From Anomaloglossus baeobatrachus (Eukaryota; Chordata; Amphibia; Anura; Aromobatidae): a DNA stretch of 64,000 nucleotides. Under the pieces are notes generated by a model. The model did no database searches, was not told the DNA's origin, and worked only from the letters and a program-made list of their open reading frames with translations. Below, piece by piece: positions 50,307-62,842 of this stretch; within the stretch, counting starts at the first letter, position 1, and each line of letters opens with the position of its first letter. The DNA is taken from positions 62,001-126,000 of the forward strand of contig NW_027442234.1 of NCBI RefSeq assembly GCF_048569485.1. Reading direction: 5' to 3'. The translations under genes were made by a program, and so were the position numbers.

Positions 50307-51109
50307 GTTGTTCGAAGAGGTGGTTTAAGCTCCAGGCCACCTTAGTACAATGATACAATGCACACTGGAAGGTTACGCTTGCTAGTACTCTGGGTGGATA
50401 GTATATTCATCTAGAGGAAAACATGGCCCTACCAGGATCGAGGCTATTAGACTGAGTAAGGGTGGGGGGCTATGGTACAACGTGCCCCAGGACTGACGAC
50501 CCTGGAGTGAGTCTGAGCTTGCTGGCTTGGGACCCCGGCAAGCCTTGGGCTCTGTAGCACACCGTACCTTGCCTTTTCATACTTTTTGAGCATATTACCC
50601 TATCCCGGCCTTCTGGCTAGGAAGGGAAATTTTTATAATCCCGGTCGGAGGTCTGGTCAGCTTTGGGCTGAGAAACTAACACCCGGTTGGAGGTCCGGGT
50701 CAGCTTCGGCTGAGAAACCAACACCCGGTTGGAGGTCTGGGTCAGCTTCGGCTGAGAAACCAACACCCGGTTGGATGTCCGGTTAGCCTTGGGCTGAGAA
50801 ACCAACACCGGTTGACGGTCCGGGCAGTTTCGGCTGCGAAACCAACAACTAGTAGCTCTCTACTCCACTTGGGTAAGATGCCTGGGTGGACGCTGGGAGC
50901 AACGACAAGGCTCAACCAGGCTTCGGCTTGGGGGAGCACCGAAGATCCCTGACCCTTGCTGTGGCCTTCTGGCTCGGAGGGACGGGGTTGATTTTTGGGG
51001 ACCCTCTCCTCACGGTGGGGTCCACACGAATCCTAGCCTTTGCACTGTTTTTGGTGTGACTTCGGTCATGCATTTTTTGTGGTGCTTTGGAAAGCTTCAT
51101 TAAATCAAA
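50307..51109 (+). mobile_element. U2-gene-targeted non-LTR retroelement, 803-bp copy B
   Basis: Same length, orientation, end points and internal repeat number as copy A. I count four base differences between the two over 803 bp: one near the 5' end, one before the repeats, and two within the repeats. That is about 0.5%, many times the difference seen between flanking U2 units. Copies A and B could be separate insertions, or one interrupted unit copied along the array long ago whose insert has escaped homogenisation. The lack of a target duplication in both implies that the second-strand joint was made opposite the first nick. Confidence 0.85.
50645..50852 (+). repeat. Five tandem 41-42 bp hairpin repeats within element copy B
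   Basis: Same arrangement as in copy A. Unit 2 has GGTCCGGG where copy A has GGTCTGGG, and unit 4 has GGATGTCC where copy A has GGAGGTCC. Neither change touches the inner stem. Confidence 0.8.
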
Positions 51110-52687
51110 ATCTGTTCTTATCAGTTTAATATCTGATACGTCCCCTATCTGGGGACCATATATTAAATGGATTTTTAGAACAGGGAGATGGAAAAAGAGC
51201 TTGCTCTGTCCACTCCACGCATTGACCTGGTATTGCAGTACCTCCAGGAACGGTGCACCCCTTCTTAACCCAGTTTCCAAAAGCAGAACTCAATTCACCT
51301 GATTCATATTAGCCCGATTTAATGAATTGGAAGAAAGCATACGTCTTCATATGCACCTCAATTTGGCCCATTCACTTTTCACACTTCCTCCTTTTGTTTT
51401 TTATCTTTCACACTTTTGACTTTCTTTATTCATCCAAATAGCAAACTCATCACCACTCAACCTGACCAACTCGGCTATGTCCCCGTGCTGCAGTTCTCTG
51501 TCTTATCTAGATCATTTGCAATTGAATGGAATAGATCCCTTTTGGACAAAGTGGATTCACCTGCTGCTGCAGTGACCACAGGTGTGATAACATCTAGAAT
51601 TGGCATCTGGTGCGATCTCTCCGCTTCCACTCCAAAGAAAGTTACCTGTTTATTCCTATCATGCATTGGTTTTTGGGGTTTTCTTTGAGTAATGATGATC
51701 TCTTTAGTAGTCTGTTGGCGCCCTCTCCTGGAGGAATAGTTTGCTTGCTCTTGGACATTCTAAAAGAGAGGTCATGATAGACATTGAGCTTCTGAGCTCA
51801 ATTGGGGACAGTCATGGGTGATGAATGTTTGCAACCTACTGCGAAGCCTCATACCGCAATATAAGGAACGTCAAATACTAAGAAAGGGCGGCCTATGAAA
51901 GAATTACTACTTTCAATAAGTACACTTAAACGGCTAATTGGGAATAGAAAAACTGTAAAAAGCCCTCTGAGAAAGCCCCCCTCTAACCTTTGATAGTAAG
52001 CTTTTCTGTAGTCTGCCTGTTGATGTATTTTCCGTTTGAACTGTGCACAACATGAAGAGACGGAACACTGGCGGCTTGTCACAATGCCCCCCGATGACAT
52101 CACAATAGCGCTGCTGCCTAGAAAACAAGCTGCGCAGAAGAAGTTGTTCTTTGGGTGGGAGGGTGGGCTAGTGGAAGGAGGGGGCAATCTCTTTTTTTCC
52201 CGGGTGGTAGGGGGATGACAGGAGAAGGGAAGCGGGTGGTGAGAAAGGTACAGAGGGCAGGGTTTGGGGGCTGGGAAGGAAAGGGAAAAGATTAGGGTTT
52301 GGGGATGATGAAAGGGCTTTCTACGGGTAAGGATGGCAAAGGGTGGCAGTGACGGAAAGTCAGGCAACCTGTCCTGTCCGTCTTTTTGTATCGTGAATTG
52401 GAAAGACTGCAAGGGGGAGGGGAGTTGCTTGCGCCCTAAAGGAGGAGTTATTCAGATTCATTGCAGTGGGCGGCGGCTGCAAAACGCACCATTCTTCTTG
52501 TTTTGGCTCTGCAAAGCAGCCTTTTCAAGGGTTGGCTTGGGTGACAAAATGTCTTGTGTAGGCGTGGGTTTGTCTCCCTCTCGCTCTCTCTCCCTAAGAT
52601 GTGTCCGGCATAGGCCAGGGTGCCACTCGAGGCCCAAACCAATTCTGGTTATCGCTTCTCGGCCTTTTGGCTAAGATCAAGTGTAGT

Positions 52688-52704
52688 ATCTGTTCTTATC
52701 AGTT
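52688..52704 (+). repeat. Target site duplication, left copy (U2 nt 38-54)
   Basis: ATCTGTTCTTATCAGTT is repeated exactly at 53211-53227 on the other side of the insert. The last TT may belong to the element, whose repeat units begin with TT, so the true duplication is 15-17 bp. It shows that the two strands were cut at U2 37/38 and about 52-54. Confidence 0.9.
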
Positions 52705-52952
52705 GGAGGTCCGGTCAGCTTTGGGCTGAGAAACCAACACCCGGTTGGAGGTCCGGGTCAGCTTTGGCTGAGAAACCAACACCCGGTTGGAGGTCCGGTT
52801 AGCCTTGGGCTGAGAAACCAACACCCGGTTGGAGGTCCGGTCAGCCTTGGGCTGAGAAACCAACACCCGGTTGGAGGTCCGGTCAGCCTTGGGCTGAGAA
52901 ACCAACACCGGTTGACGGTCCGGGCAGTCTCGGCTGCGAAACCAACGACTAG
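52703..52952 (+). repeat. Six tandem 41-42 bp hairpin repeats within element copy C
   Basis: Six units against five in copies A and B, although this copy is 5'-truncated, so the repeat number varies between source copies. Units with TCAGCC/GGGCTGA, TCAGCTTTGG and GCAGTCTCGGCTGC all keep the inner stem. The first two bases (TT) are shared with the target. Confidence 0.8.
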
Positions 52953-53210
52953 TAGCTCCCTACTCCACTTGGGTAAGATGCCTCGGTGGACGCTGGGAGC
53001 AACAACAAGGCTCAACCAGGCTTCGGCTTGGGGGAGCACCGAAGATCCCTGACCCTCGCTGTGGCCTTCTGGCTCGGAGGGACGGGGTTGATTTTTGGGG
53101 ATCCTCTTCTCACGGAGGGTTCCACACGAATCCTAGCCTTTGCACTGTTTTTGGTGTGACTTCGGTCATGCATTTTTGCGGTGCTTTGGAAAGCTTCATT
53201 AAATCAAAAA
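52705..53210 (+). mobile_element. U2-gene-targeted non-LTR retroelement, 5'-truncated diverged copy C
   Basis: It lacks roughly the first 340 bp of copies A and B and begins at a repeat-unit boundary, then runs collinear to the same 3' end. It carries more differences from A and B (over ten in the last 260 bp), so it comes from another source copy or is older. Its A tail before U2 nt 38 is longer (five A against three), a common trait of LINE-type tails. 5' truncation with a target duplication is the classic outcome of incomplete target-primed reverse transcription. Confidence 0.88.
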
Positions 53211-53227
53211 ATCTGTTCTTATCAGTT
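53211..53227 (+). repeat. Target site duplication, right copy (U2 nt 38-54)
   Basis: This is the start of the downstream U2 fragment. It matches 52688-52704 exactly. Confidence 0.9.
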
Positions 53228-54751
53228 TAATATCTGATACGTCCCCTATCTGGGGACCATATATTAAATGGATTTTTAGAACAGGGAGATGGAAAAAGAG
53301 CTTGCTCTGTCCACTCCACGCATTGACCTGGTATTGCAGTACCTCCAGGAACGGTGCACCCCTTCTTAACCCAGTTTCCAAAAGCAGAACTCAATTCACC
53401 TGATTCATATTAGCCCGATTTAATGAATTGGAAGAAAGCATACGTCTTCATATGCACCTCAATTTGGCCCATTCACTTTTCACACTTCCTCCTTTTGTTT
53501 TTTATCTTTCACACTTTTGACTTTCTTTATTCATCCAAATAGCAAACTCATCACCACTCAACCTGACCAACTCGGCTATGTCCCCGTGCTGCAGTTCTCT
53601 GTCTTATCTAGATCATTTGCAATTGAATGGAATAGATCCCTTTTGGACAAAGTGGATTCACCTGCTGCTGCAGTGACCACAGGTGTGATAACATCTAGAA
53701 TTGGCATCTGGTGCGATCTCTCCGCTTCCACTCCAAAGAAAGTTACCTGTTTATTCCTATCATGCATTGGTTTTTGGGGTTTTCTTTGAGTAATGATGAT
53801 CTCTTTAGTAGTCTGTTGGCGCCCTCTCCTGGAGGAATAGTTTGCTTGCTCTTGGACATTCTAAAAGAGAGGTCATGATAGACATTGAGCTTCTGAGCTC
53901 AATTGGGGACAGTCATGGGTGATGAATGTTTGCAACCTACTGCGAAGCCTCATACCGCAATATAAGGAACGTCAAATACTAAGAAAGGGCGGCCTATGAA
54001 AGAATTACTACTTTCAATAAGTACACTTAAACGGCTAATTGGGAATAGAAAAACTGTAAAAAGCCCTCTGAGAAAGCCCCCCTCTAACCTTTGATAGTAA
54101 GCTTTTCTGTAGTCTGCCTGTTGATGTATTTTCCGTTTGAACTGTGCACAACATGAAGAGACGGAACACTGGCGGCTTGTCACAATGCCCCCCGATGACA
54201 TCACAATAGCGCTGCTGCCTAGAAAACAAGCTGCGCAGAAGAAGTTGTTCTTTGGGTGGGAGGGTGGGCTAGTGGAAGGAGGGGGCAATCTCTTTTTTTC
54301 CCGGGTGGTAGGGGGATGACAGGAGAAGGGAAGCGGGTGGTGAGAAAGGTACAGAGGGCAGGGTTTGGGGGCTGGGAAGGAAAGGGAAAAGATTAGGGTT
54401 TGGGGATGATGAAAGGGCTTTCTACGGGTAAGGATGGCAAAGGGTGGCAGTGACGGAAAGTCAGGCAACCTGTCCTGTCCGTCTTTTTGTATCGTGAATT
54501 GGAAAGACTGCAAGGGGGAGGGGAGTTGCTTGCGCCCTAAAGGAGGAGTTATTCAGATTCATTGCAGTGGGCGGCGGCTGCAAAACGCACCATTCTTCTT
54601 GTTTTGGCTCTGCAAAGCAGCCTTTTCAAGGGTTGGCTTGGGTGACAAAATGTCTTGTGTAGGCGTGGGTTTGTCTCCCTCTCGCTCTCTCTCCCTAAGA
54701 TGTGTCCGGCATAGGCCAGGGTGCCACTCGAGGCCCAAACCAATTCTGGTT

Positions 54752-54939
54752 ATCGCTTCTCGGCCTTTTGGCTAAGATCAAGTGTAGTATCTGTTCTTAT
54801 CAGTTTAATATCTGATACGTCCCCTATCTGGGGACCATATATTAAATGGATTTTTAGAACAGGGAGATGGAAAAAGAGCTTGCTCTGTCCACTCCACGCA
54901 TTGACCTGGTATTGCAGTACCTCCAGGAACGGTGCACCC
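54752..54939 (+). ncRNA. RNU2: U2 snRNA gene, copy 34
   Basis: Intact; the first whole gene after the two interrupted neighbours. Confidence 0.97.
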
Positions 54940-56329
54940 CTTCTTAACCCAGTTTCCAAAAGCAGAACTCAATTCACCTGATTCATATTAGCCCGATTTA
55001 ATGAATTGGAAGAAAGCATACGTCTTCATATGCACCTCAATTTGGCCCATTCACTTTTCACACTTCCTCCTTTTGTTTTTTATCTTTCACACTTTTGACT
55101 TTCTTTATTCATCCAAATAGCAAACTCATCACCACTCAACCTGACCAACTCGGCTATGTCCCCGTGCTGCAGTTCTCTGTCTTATCTAGATCATTTGCAA
55201 TTGAATGGAATAGATCCCTTTTGGACAAAGTGGATTCACCTGCTGCTGCAGTGACCACAGGTGTGATAACATCTAGAATTGGCATCTGGTGCGATCTCTC
55301 CGCTTCCACTCCAAAGAAAGTTACCTGTTTATTCCTATCATGCATTGGTTTTTGGGGTTTTCTTTGAGTAATGATGATCTCTTTAGTAGTCTGTTGGCGC
55401 CCTCTCCTGGAGGAATAGTTTGCTTGCTCTTGGACATTCTAAAAGAGAGGTCATGATAGACATTGAGCTTCTGAGCTCAATTGGGGACAGTCATGGGTGA
55501 TGAATGTTTGCAACCTACTGCGAAGCCTCATACCGCAATATAAGGAACGTCAAATACTAAGAAAGGGCGGCCTATGAAAGAATTACTACTTTCAATAAGT
55601 ACACTTAAACGGCTAATTGGGAATAGAAAAACTGTAAAAAGCCCTCTGAGAAAGCCCCCCTCTAACCTTTGATAGTAAGCTTTTCTGTAGTCTGCCTGTT
55701 GATGTATTTTCCGTTTGAACTGTGCACAACATGAAGAGACGGAACACTGGCGGCTTGTCACAATGCCCCCCGATGACATCACAATAGCGCTGCTGCCTAG
55801 AAAACAAGCTGCGCAGAAGAAGTTGTTCTTTGGGTGGGAGGGTGGGCTAGTGGAAGGAGGGGGCAATCTCTTTTTTTCCCGGGTGGTAGGGGGATGACAG
55901 GAGAAGGGAAGCGGGTGGTGAGAAAGGTACAGAGGGCAGGGTTTGGGGGCTGGGAAGGAAAGGGAAAAGATTAGGGTTTGGGGATGATGAAAGGGCTTTC
56001 TACGGGTAAGGATGGCAAAGGGTGGCAGTGACGGAAAGTCAGGCAACCTGTCCTGTCCGTCTTTTTGTATCGTGAATTGGAAAGACTGCAAGGGGGAGGG
56101 GAGTTGCTTGCGCCCTAAAGGAGGAGTTATTCAGATTCATTGCAGTGGGCGGCGGCTGCAAAACGCACCATTCTTCTTGTTTTGGCTCTGCAAAGCAGCC
56201 TTTTCAAGGGTTGGCTTGGGTGACAAAATGTCTTGTGTAGGCGTGGGTTTGTCTCCCTCTCGCTCTCTCTCCCTAAGATGTGTCCGGCATAGGCCAGGGT
56301 GCCACTCGAGGCCCAAACCAATTCTGGTT

Positions 56330-56517
56330 ATCGCTTCTCGGCCTTTTGGCTAAGATCAAGTGTAGTATCTGTTCTTATCAGTTTAATATCTGATACGTCC
56401 CCTATCTGGGGACCATATATTAAATGGATTTTTAGAACAGGGAGATGGAAAAAGAGCTTGCTCTGTCCACTCCACGCATTGACCTGGTATTGCAGTACCT
56501 CCAGGAACGGTGCACCC
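56330..56517 (+). ncRNA. RNU2: U2 snRNA gene, copy 35
   Basis: Intact 188-nt gene; same as copy 1 by eye. Confidence 0.97.
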
Positions 56518-57907
56518 CTTCTTAACCCAGTTTCCAAAAGCAGAACTCAATTCACCTGATTCATATTAGCCCGATTTAATGAATTGGAAGAAAGCATACG
56601 TCTTCATATGCACCTCAATTTGGCCCATTCACTTTTCACACTTCCTCCTTTTGTTTTTTATCTTTCACACTTTTGACTTTCTTTATTCATCCAAATAGCA
56701 AACTCATCACCACTCAACCTGACCAACTCGGCTATGTCCCCGTGCTGCAGTTCTCTGTCTTATCTAGATCATTTGCAATTGAATGGAATAGATCCCTTTT
56801 GGACAAAGTGGATTCACCTGCTGCTGCAGTGACCACAGGTGTGATAACATCTAGAATTGGCATCTGGTGCGATCTCTCCGCTTCCACTCCAAAGAAAGTT
56901 ACCTGTTTATTCCTATCATGCATTGGTTTTTGGGGTTTTCTTTGAGTAATGATGATCTCTTTAGTAGTCTGTTGGCGCCCTCTCCTGGAGGAATAGTTTG
57001 CTTGCTCTTGGACATTCTAAAAGAGAGGTCATGATAGACATTGAGCTTCTGAGCTCAATTGGGGACAGTCATGGGTGATGAATGTTTGCAACCTACTGCG
57101 AAGCCTCATACCGCAATATAAGGAACGTCAAATACTAAGAAAGGGCGGCCTATGAAAGAATTACTACTTTCAATAAGTACACTTAAACGGCTAATTGGGA
57201 ATAGAAAAACTGTAAAAAGCCCTCTGAGAAAGCCCCCCTCTAACCTTTGATAGTAAGCTTTTCTGTAGTCTGCCTGTTGATGTATTTTCCGTTTGAACTG
57301 TGCACAACATGAAGAGACGGAACACTGGCGGCTTGTCACAATGCCCCCCGATGACATCACAATAGCGCTGCTGCCTAGAAAACAAGCTGCGCAGAAGAAG
57401 TTGTTCTTTGGGTGGGAGGGTGGGCTAGTGGAAGGAGGGGGCAATCTCTTTTTTTCCCGGGTGGTAGGGGGATGACAGGAGAAGGGAAGCGGGTGGTGAG
57501 AAAGGTACAGAGGGCAGGGTTTGGGGGCTGGGAAGGAAAGGGAAAAGATTAGGGTTTGGGGATGATGAAAGGGCTTTCTACGGGTAAGGATGGCAAAGGG
57601 TGGCAGTGACGGAAAGTCAGGCAACCTGTCCTGTCCGTCTTTTTGTATCGTGAATTGGAAAGACTGCAAGGGGGAGGGGAGTTGCTTGCGCCCTAAAGGA
57701 GGAGTTATTCAGATTCATTGCAGTGGGCGGCGGCTGCAAAACGCACCATTCTTCTTGTTTTGGCTCTGCAAAGCAGCCTTTTCAAGGGTTGGCTTGGGTG
57801 ACAAAATGTCTTGTGTAGGCGTGGGTTTGTCTCCCTCTCGCTCTCTCTCCCTAAGATGTGTCCGGCATAGGCCAGGGTGCCACTCGAGGCCCAAACCAAT
57901 TCTGGTT

Positions 57908-58095
57908 ATCGCTTCTCGGCCTTTTGGCTAAGATCAAGTGTAGTATCTGTTCTTATCAGTTTAATATCTGATACGTCCCCTATCTGGGGACCATATATTA
58001 AATGGATTTTTAGAACAGGGAGATGGAAAAAGAGCTTGCTCTGTCCACTCCACGCATTGACCTGGTATTGCAGTACCTCCAGGAACGGTGCACCC
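57908..58095 (+). ncRNA. RNU2: U2 snRNA gene, copy 36
   Basis: Intact 188-nt gene; same as copy 1 by eye. Confidence 0.97.
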
Positions 58096-59485
58096 CTTCT
58101 TAACCCAGTTTCCAAAAGCAGAACTCAATTCACCTGATTCATATTAGCCCGATTTAATGAATTGGAAGAAAGCATACGTCTTCATATGCACCTCAATTTG
58201 GCCCATTCACTTTTCACACTTCCTCCTTTTGTTTTTTATCTTTCACACTTTTGACTTTCTTTATTCATCCAAATAGCAAACTCATCACCACTCAACCTGA
58301 CCAACTCGGCTATGTCCCCGTGCTGCAGTTCTCTGTCTTATCTAGATCATTTGCAATTGAATGGAATAGATCCCTTTTGGACAAAGTGGATTCACCTGCT
58401 GCTGCAGTGACCACAGGTGTGATAACATCTAGAATTGGCATCTGGTGCGATCTCTCCGCTTCCACTCCAAAGAAAGTTACCTGTTTATTCCTATCATGCA
58501 TTGGTTTTTGGGGTTTTCTTTGAGTAATGATGATCTCTTTAGTAGTCTGTTGGCGCCCTCTCCTGGAGGAATAGTTTGCTTGCTCTTGGACATTCTAAAA
58601 GAGAGGTCATGATAGACATTGAGCTTCTGAGCTCAATTGGGGACAGTCATGGGTGATGAATGTTTGCAACCTACTGCGAAGCCTCATACCGCAATATAAG
58701 GAACGTCAAATACTAAGAAAGGGCGGCCTATGAAAGAATTACTACTTTCAATAAGTACACTTAAACGGCTAATTGGGAATAGAAAAACTGTAAAAAGCCC
58801 TCTGAGAAAGCCCCCCTCTAACCTTTGATAGTAAGCTTTTCTGTAGTCTGCCTGTTGATGTATTTTCCGTTTGAACTGTGCACAACATGAAGAGACGGAA
58901 CACTGGCGGCTTGTCACAATGCCCCCCGATGACATCACAATAGCGCTGCTGCCTAGAAAACAAGCTGCGCAGAAGAAGTTGTTCTTTGGGTGGGAGGGTG
59001 GGCTAGTGGAAGGAGGGGGCAATCTCTTTTTTTCCCGGGTGGTAGGGGGATGACAGGAGAAGGGAAGCGGGTGGTGAGAAAGGTACAGAGGGCAGGGTTT
59101 GGGGGCTGGGAAGGAAAGGGAAAAGATTAGGGTTTGGGGATGATGAAAGGGCTTTCTACGGGTAAGGATGGCAAAGGGTGGCAGTGACGGAAAGTCAGGC
59201 AACCTGTCCTGTCCGTCTTTTTGTATCGTGAATTGGAAAGACTGCAAGGGGGAGGGGAGTTGCTTGCGCCCTAAAGGAGGAGTTATTCAGATTCATTGCA
59301 GTGGGCGGCGGCTGCAAAACGCACCATTCTTCTTGTTTTGGCTCTGCAAAGCAGCCTTTTCAAGGGTTGGCTTGGGTGACAAAATGTCTTGTGTAGGCGT
59401 GGGTTTGTCTCCCTCTCGCTCTCTCTCCCTAAGATGTGTCCGGCATAGGCCAGGGTGCCACTCGAGGCCCAAACCAATTCTGGTT

Positions 59486-59673
59486 ATCGCTTCTCGGCCT
59501 TTTGGCTAAGATCAAGTGTAGTATCTGTTCTTATCAGTTTAATATCTGATACGTCCCCTATCTGGGGACCATATATTAAATGGATTTTTAGAACAGGGAG
59601 ATGGAAAAAGAGCTTGCTCTGTCCACTCCACGCATTGACCTGGTATTGCAGTACCTCCAGGAACGGTGCACCC
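59486..59673 (+). ncRNA. RNU2: U2 snRNA gene, copy 37
   Basis: Intact 188-nt gene; same as copy 1 by eye. Confidence 0.97.
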
Positions 59674-61063
59674 CTTCTTAACCCAGTTTCCAAAAGCAGA
59701 ACTCAATTCACCTGATTCATATTAGCCCGATTTAATGAATTGGAAGAAAGCATACGTCTTCATATGCACCTCAATTTGGCCCATTCACTTTTCACACTTC
59801 CTCCTTTTGTTTTTTATCTTTCACACTTTTGACTTTCTTTATTCATCCAAATAGCAAACTCATCACCACTCAACCTGACCAACTCGGCTATGTCCCCGTG
59901 CTGCAGTTCTCTGTCTTATCTAGATCATTTGCAATTGAATGGAATAGATCCCTTTTGGACAAAGTGGATTCACCTGCTGCTGCAGTGACCACAGGTGTGA
60001 TAACATCTAGAATTGGCATCTGGTGCGATCTCTCCGCTTCCACTCCAAAGAAAGTTACCTGTTTATTCCTATCATGCATTGGTTTTTGGGGTTTTCTTTG
60101 AGTAATGATGATCTCTTTAGTAGTCTGTTGGCGCCCTCTCCTGGAGGAATAGTTTGCTTGCTCTTGGACATTCTAAAAGAGAGGTCATGATAGACATTGA
60201 GCTTCTGAGCTCAATTGGGGACAGTCATGGGTGATGAATGTTTGCAACCTACTGCGAAGCCTCATACCGCAATATAAGGAACGTCAAATACTAAGAAAGG
60301 GCGGCCTATGAAAGAATTACTACTTTCAATAAGTACACTTAAACGGCTAATTGGGAATAGAAAAACTGTAAAAAGCCCTCTGAGAAAGCCCCCCTCTAAC
60401 CTTTGATAGTAAGCTTTTCTGTAGTCTGCCTGTTGATGTATTTTCCGTTTGAACTGTGCACAACATGAAGAGACGGAACACTGGCGGCTTGTCACAATGC
60501 CCCCCGATGACATCACAATAGCGCTGCTGCCTAGAAAACAAGCTGCGCAGAAGAAGTTGTTCTTTGGGTGGGAGGGTGGGCTAGTGGAAGGAGGGGGCAA
60601 TCTCTTTTTTTCCCGGGTGGTAGGGGGATGACAGGAGAAGGGAAGCGGGTGGTGAGAAAGGTACAGAGGGCAGGGTTTGGGGGCTGGGAAGGAAAGGGAA
60701 AAGATTAGGGTTTGGGGATGATGAAAGGGCTTTCTACGGGTAAGGATGGCAAAGGGTGGCAGTGACGGAAAGTCAGGCAACCTGTCCTGTCCGTCTTTTT
60801 GTATCGTGAATTGGAAAGACTGCAAGGGGGAGGGGAGTTGCTTGCGCCCTAAAGGAGGAGTTATTCAGATTCATTGCAGTGGGCGGCGGCTGCAAAACGC
60901 ACCATTCTTCTTGTTTTGGCTCTGCAAAGCAGCCTTTTCAAGGGTTGGCTTGGGTGACAAAATGTCTTGTGTAGGCGTGGGTTTGTCTCCCTCTCGCTCT
61001 CTCTCCCTAAGATGTGTCCGGCATAGGCCAGGGTGCCACTCGAGGCCCAAACCAATTCTGGTT

Positions 61064-61251
61064 ATCGCTTCTCGGCCTTTTGGCTAAGATCAAGTGTAGT
61101 ATCTGTTCTTATCAGTTTAATATCTGATACGTCCCCTATCTGGGGACCATATATTAAATGGATTTTTAGAACAGGGAGATGGAAAAAGAGCTTGCTCTGT
61201 CCACTCCACGCATTGACCTGGTATTGCAGTACCTCCAGGAACGGTGCACCC
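61064..61251 (+). ncRNA. RNU2: U2 snRNA gene, copy 38
   Basis: Intact 188-nt gene; same as copy 1 by eye. Confidence 0.97.
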
Positions 61252-62641
61252 CTTCTTAACCCAGTTTCCAAAAGCAGAACTCAATTCACCTGATTCATAT
61301 TAGCCCGATTTAATGAATTGGAAGAAAGCATACGTCTTCATATGCACCTCAATTTGGCCCATTCACTTTTCACACTTCCTCCTTTTGTTTTTTATCTTTC
61401 ACACTTTTGACTTTCTTTATTCATCCAAATAGCAAACTCATCACCACTCAACCTGACCAACTCGGCTATGTCCCCGTGCTGCAGTTCTCTGTCTTATCTA
61501 GATCATTTGCAATTGAATGGAATAGATCCCTTTTGGACAAAGTGGATTCACCTGCTGCTGCAGTGACCACAGGTGTGATAACATCTAGAATTGGCATCTG
61601 GTGCGATCTCTCCGCTTCCACTCCAAAGAAAGTTACCTGTTTATTCCTATCATGCATTGGTTTTTGGGGTTTTCTTTGAGTAATGATGATCTCTTTAGTA
61701 GTCTGTTGGCGCCCTCTCCTGGAGGAATAGTTTGCTTGCTCTTGGACATTCTAAAAGAGAGGTCATGATAGACATTGAGCTTCTGAGCTCAATTGGGGAC
61801 AGTCATGGGTGATGAATGTTTGCAACCTACTGCGAAGCCTCATACCGCAATATAAGGAACGTCAAATACTAAGAAAGGGCGGCCTATGAAAGAATTACTA
61901 CTTTCAATAAGTACACTTAAACGGCTAATTGGGAATAGAAAAACTGTAAAAAGCCCTCTGAGAAAGCCCCCCTCTAACCTTTGATAGTAAGCTTTTCTGT
62001 AGTCTGCCTGTTGATGTATTTTCCGTTTGAACTGTGCACAACATGAAGAGACGGAACACTGGCGGCTTGTCACAATGCCCCCCGATGACATCACAATAGC
62101 GCTGCTGCCTAGAAAACAAGCTGCGCAGAAGAAGTTGTTCTTTGGGTGGGAGGGTGGGCTAGTGGAAGGAGGGGGCAATCTCTTTTTTTCCCGGGTGGTA
62201 GGGGGATGACAGGAGAAGGGAAGCGGGTGGTGAGAAAGGTACAGAGGGCAGGGTTTGGGGGCTGGGAAGGAAAGGGAAAAGATTAGGGTTTGGGGATGAT
62301 GAAAGGGCTTTCTACGGGTAAGGATGGCAAAGGGTGGCAGTGACGGAAAGTCAGGCAACCTGTCCTGTCCGTCTTTTTGTATCGTGAATTGGAAAGACTG
62401 CAAGGGGGAGGGGAGTTGCTTGCGCCCTAAAGGAGGAGTTATTCAGATTCATTGCAGTGGGCGGCGGCTGCAAAACGCACCATTCTTCTTGTTTTGGCTC
62501 TGCAAAGCAGCCTTTTCAAGGGTTGGCTTGGGTGACAAAATGTCTTGTGTAGGCGTGGGTTTGTCTCCCTCTCGCTCTCTCTCCCTAAGATGTGTCCGGC
62601 ATAGGCCAGGGTGCCACTCGAGGCCCAAACCAATTCTGGTT

Positions 62642-62829
62642 ATCGCTTCTCGGCCTTTTGGCTAAGATCAAGTGTAGTATCTGTTCTTATCAGTTTAATA
62701 TCTGATACGTCCCCTATCTGGGGACCATATATTAAATGGATTTTTAGAACAGGGAGATGGAAAAAGAGCTTGCTCTGTCCACTCCACGCATTGACCTGGT
62801 ATTGCAGTACCTCCAGGAACGGTGCACCC
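62642..62829 (+). ncRNA. RNU2: U2 snRNA gene, copy 39 (last in window)
   Basis: Intact. An A-to-G change at 62943 lies in the spacer after it. The next gene would start at 64220, beyond the window. Confidence 0.97.
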
Positions 62830-62842
62830 CTTCTTAACCCAG

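Larger units (their letters stand above)
50270..51260 (+). pseudogene. RNU2: U2 snRNA gene, copy 32, split by an 803-bp insert
   Basis: U2 nt 1-37 lie at 50270-50306 and nt 38-188 at 51110-51260, with the same split point as copy 7. The promoter region and 3' box (51273-51287) are intact. The copy lies exactly 25 units (plus one insert) after copy 7. Confidence 0.95.
52651..53361 (+). pseudogene. RNU2: U2 snRNA gene, copy 33, split by a 5'-truncated insert with target duplication
   Basis: U2 nt 1-54 lie at 52651-52704 and nt 38-188 at 53211-53361, so nt 38-54 occur twice. The unit is longer by 523 bp, equal to 506 bp of element plus 17 bp of duplication. This gene is the direct neighbour of interrupted copy 32. 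Its 3' box lies at 53374-53388. Confidence 0.95.
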
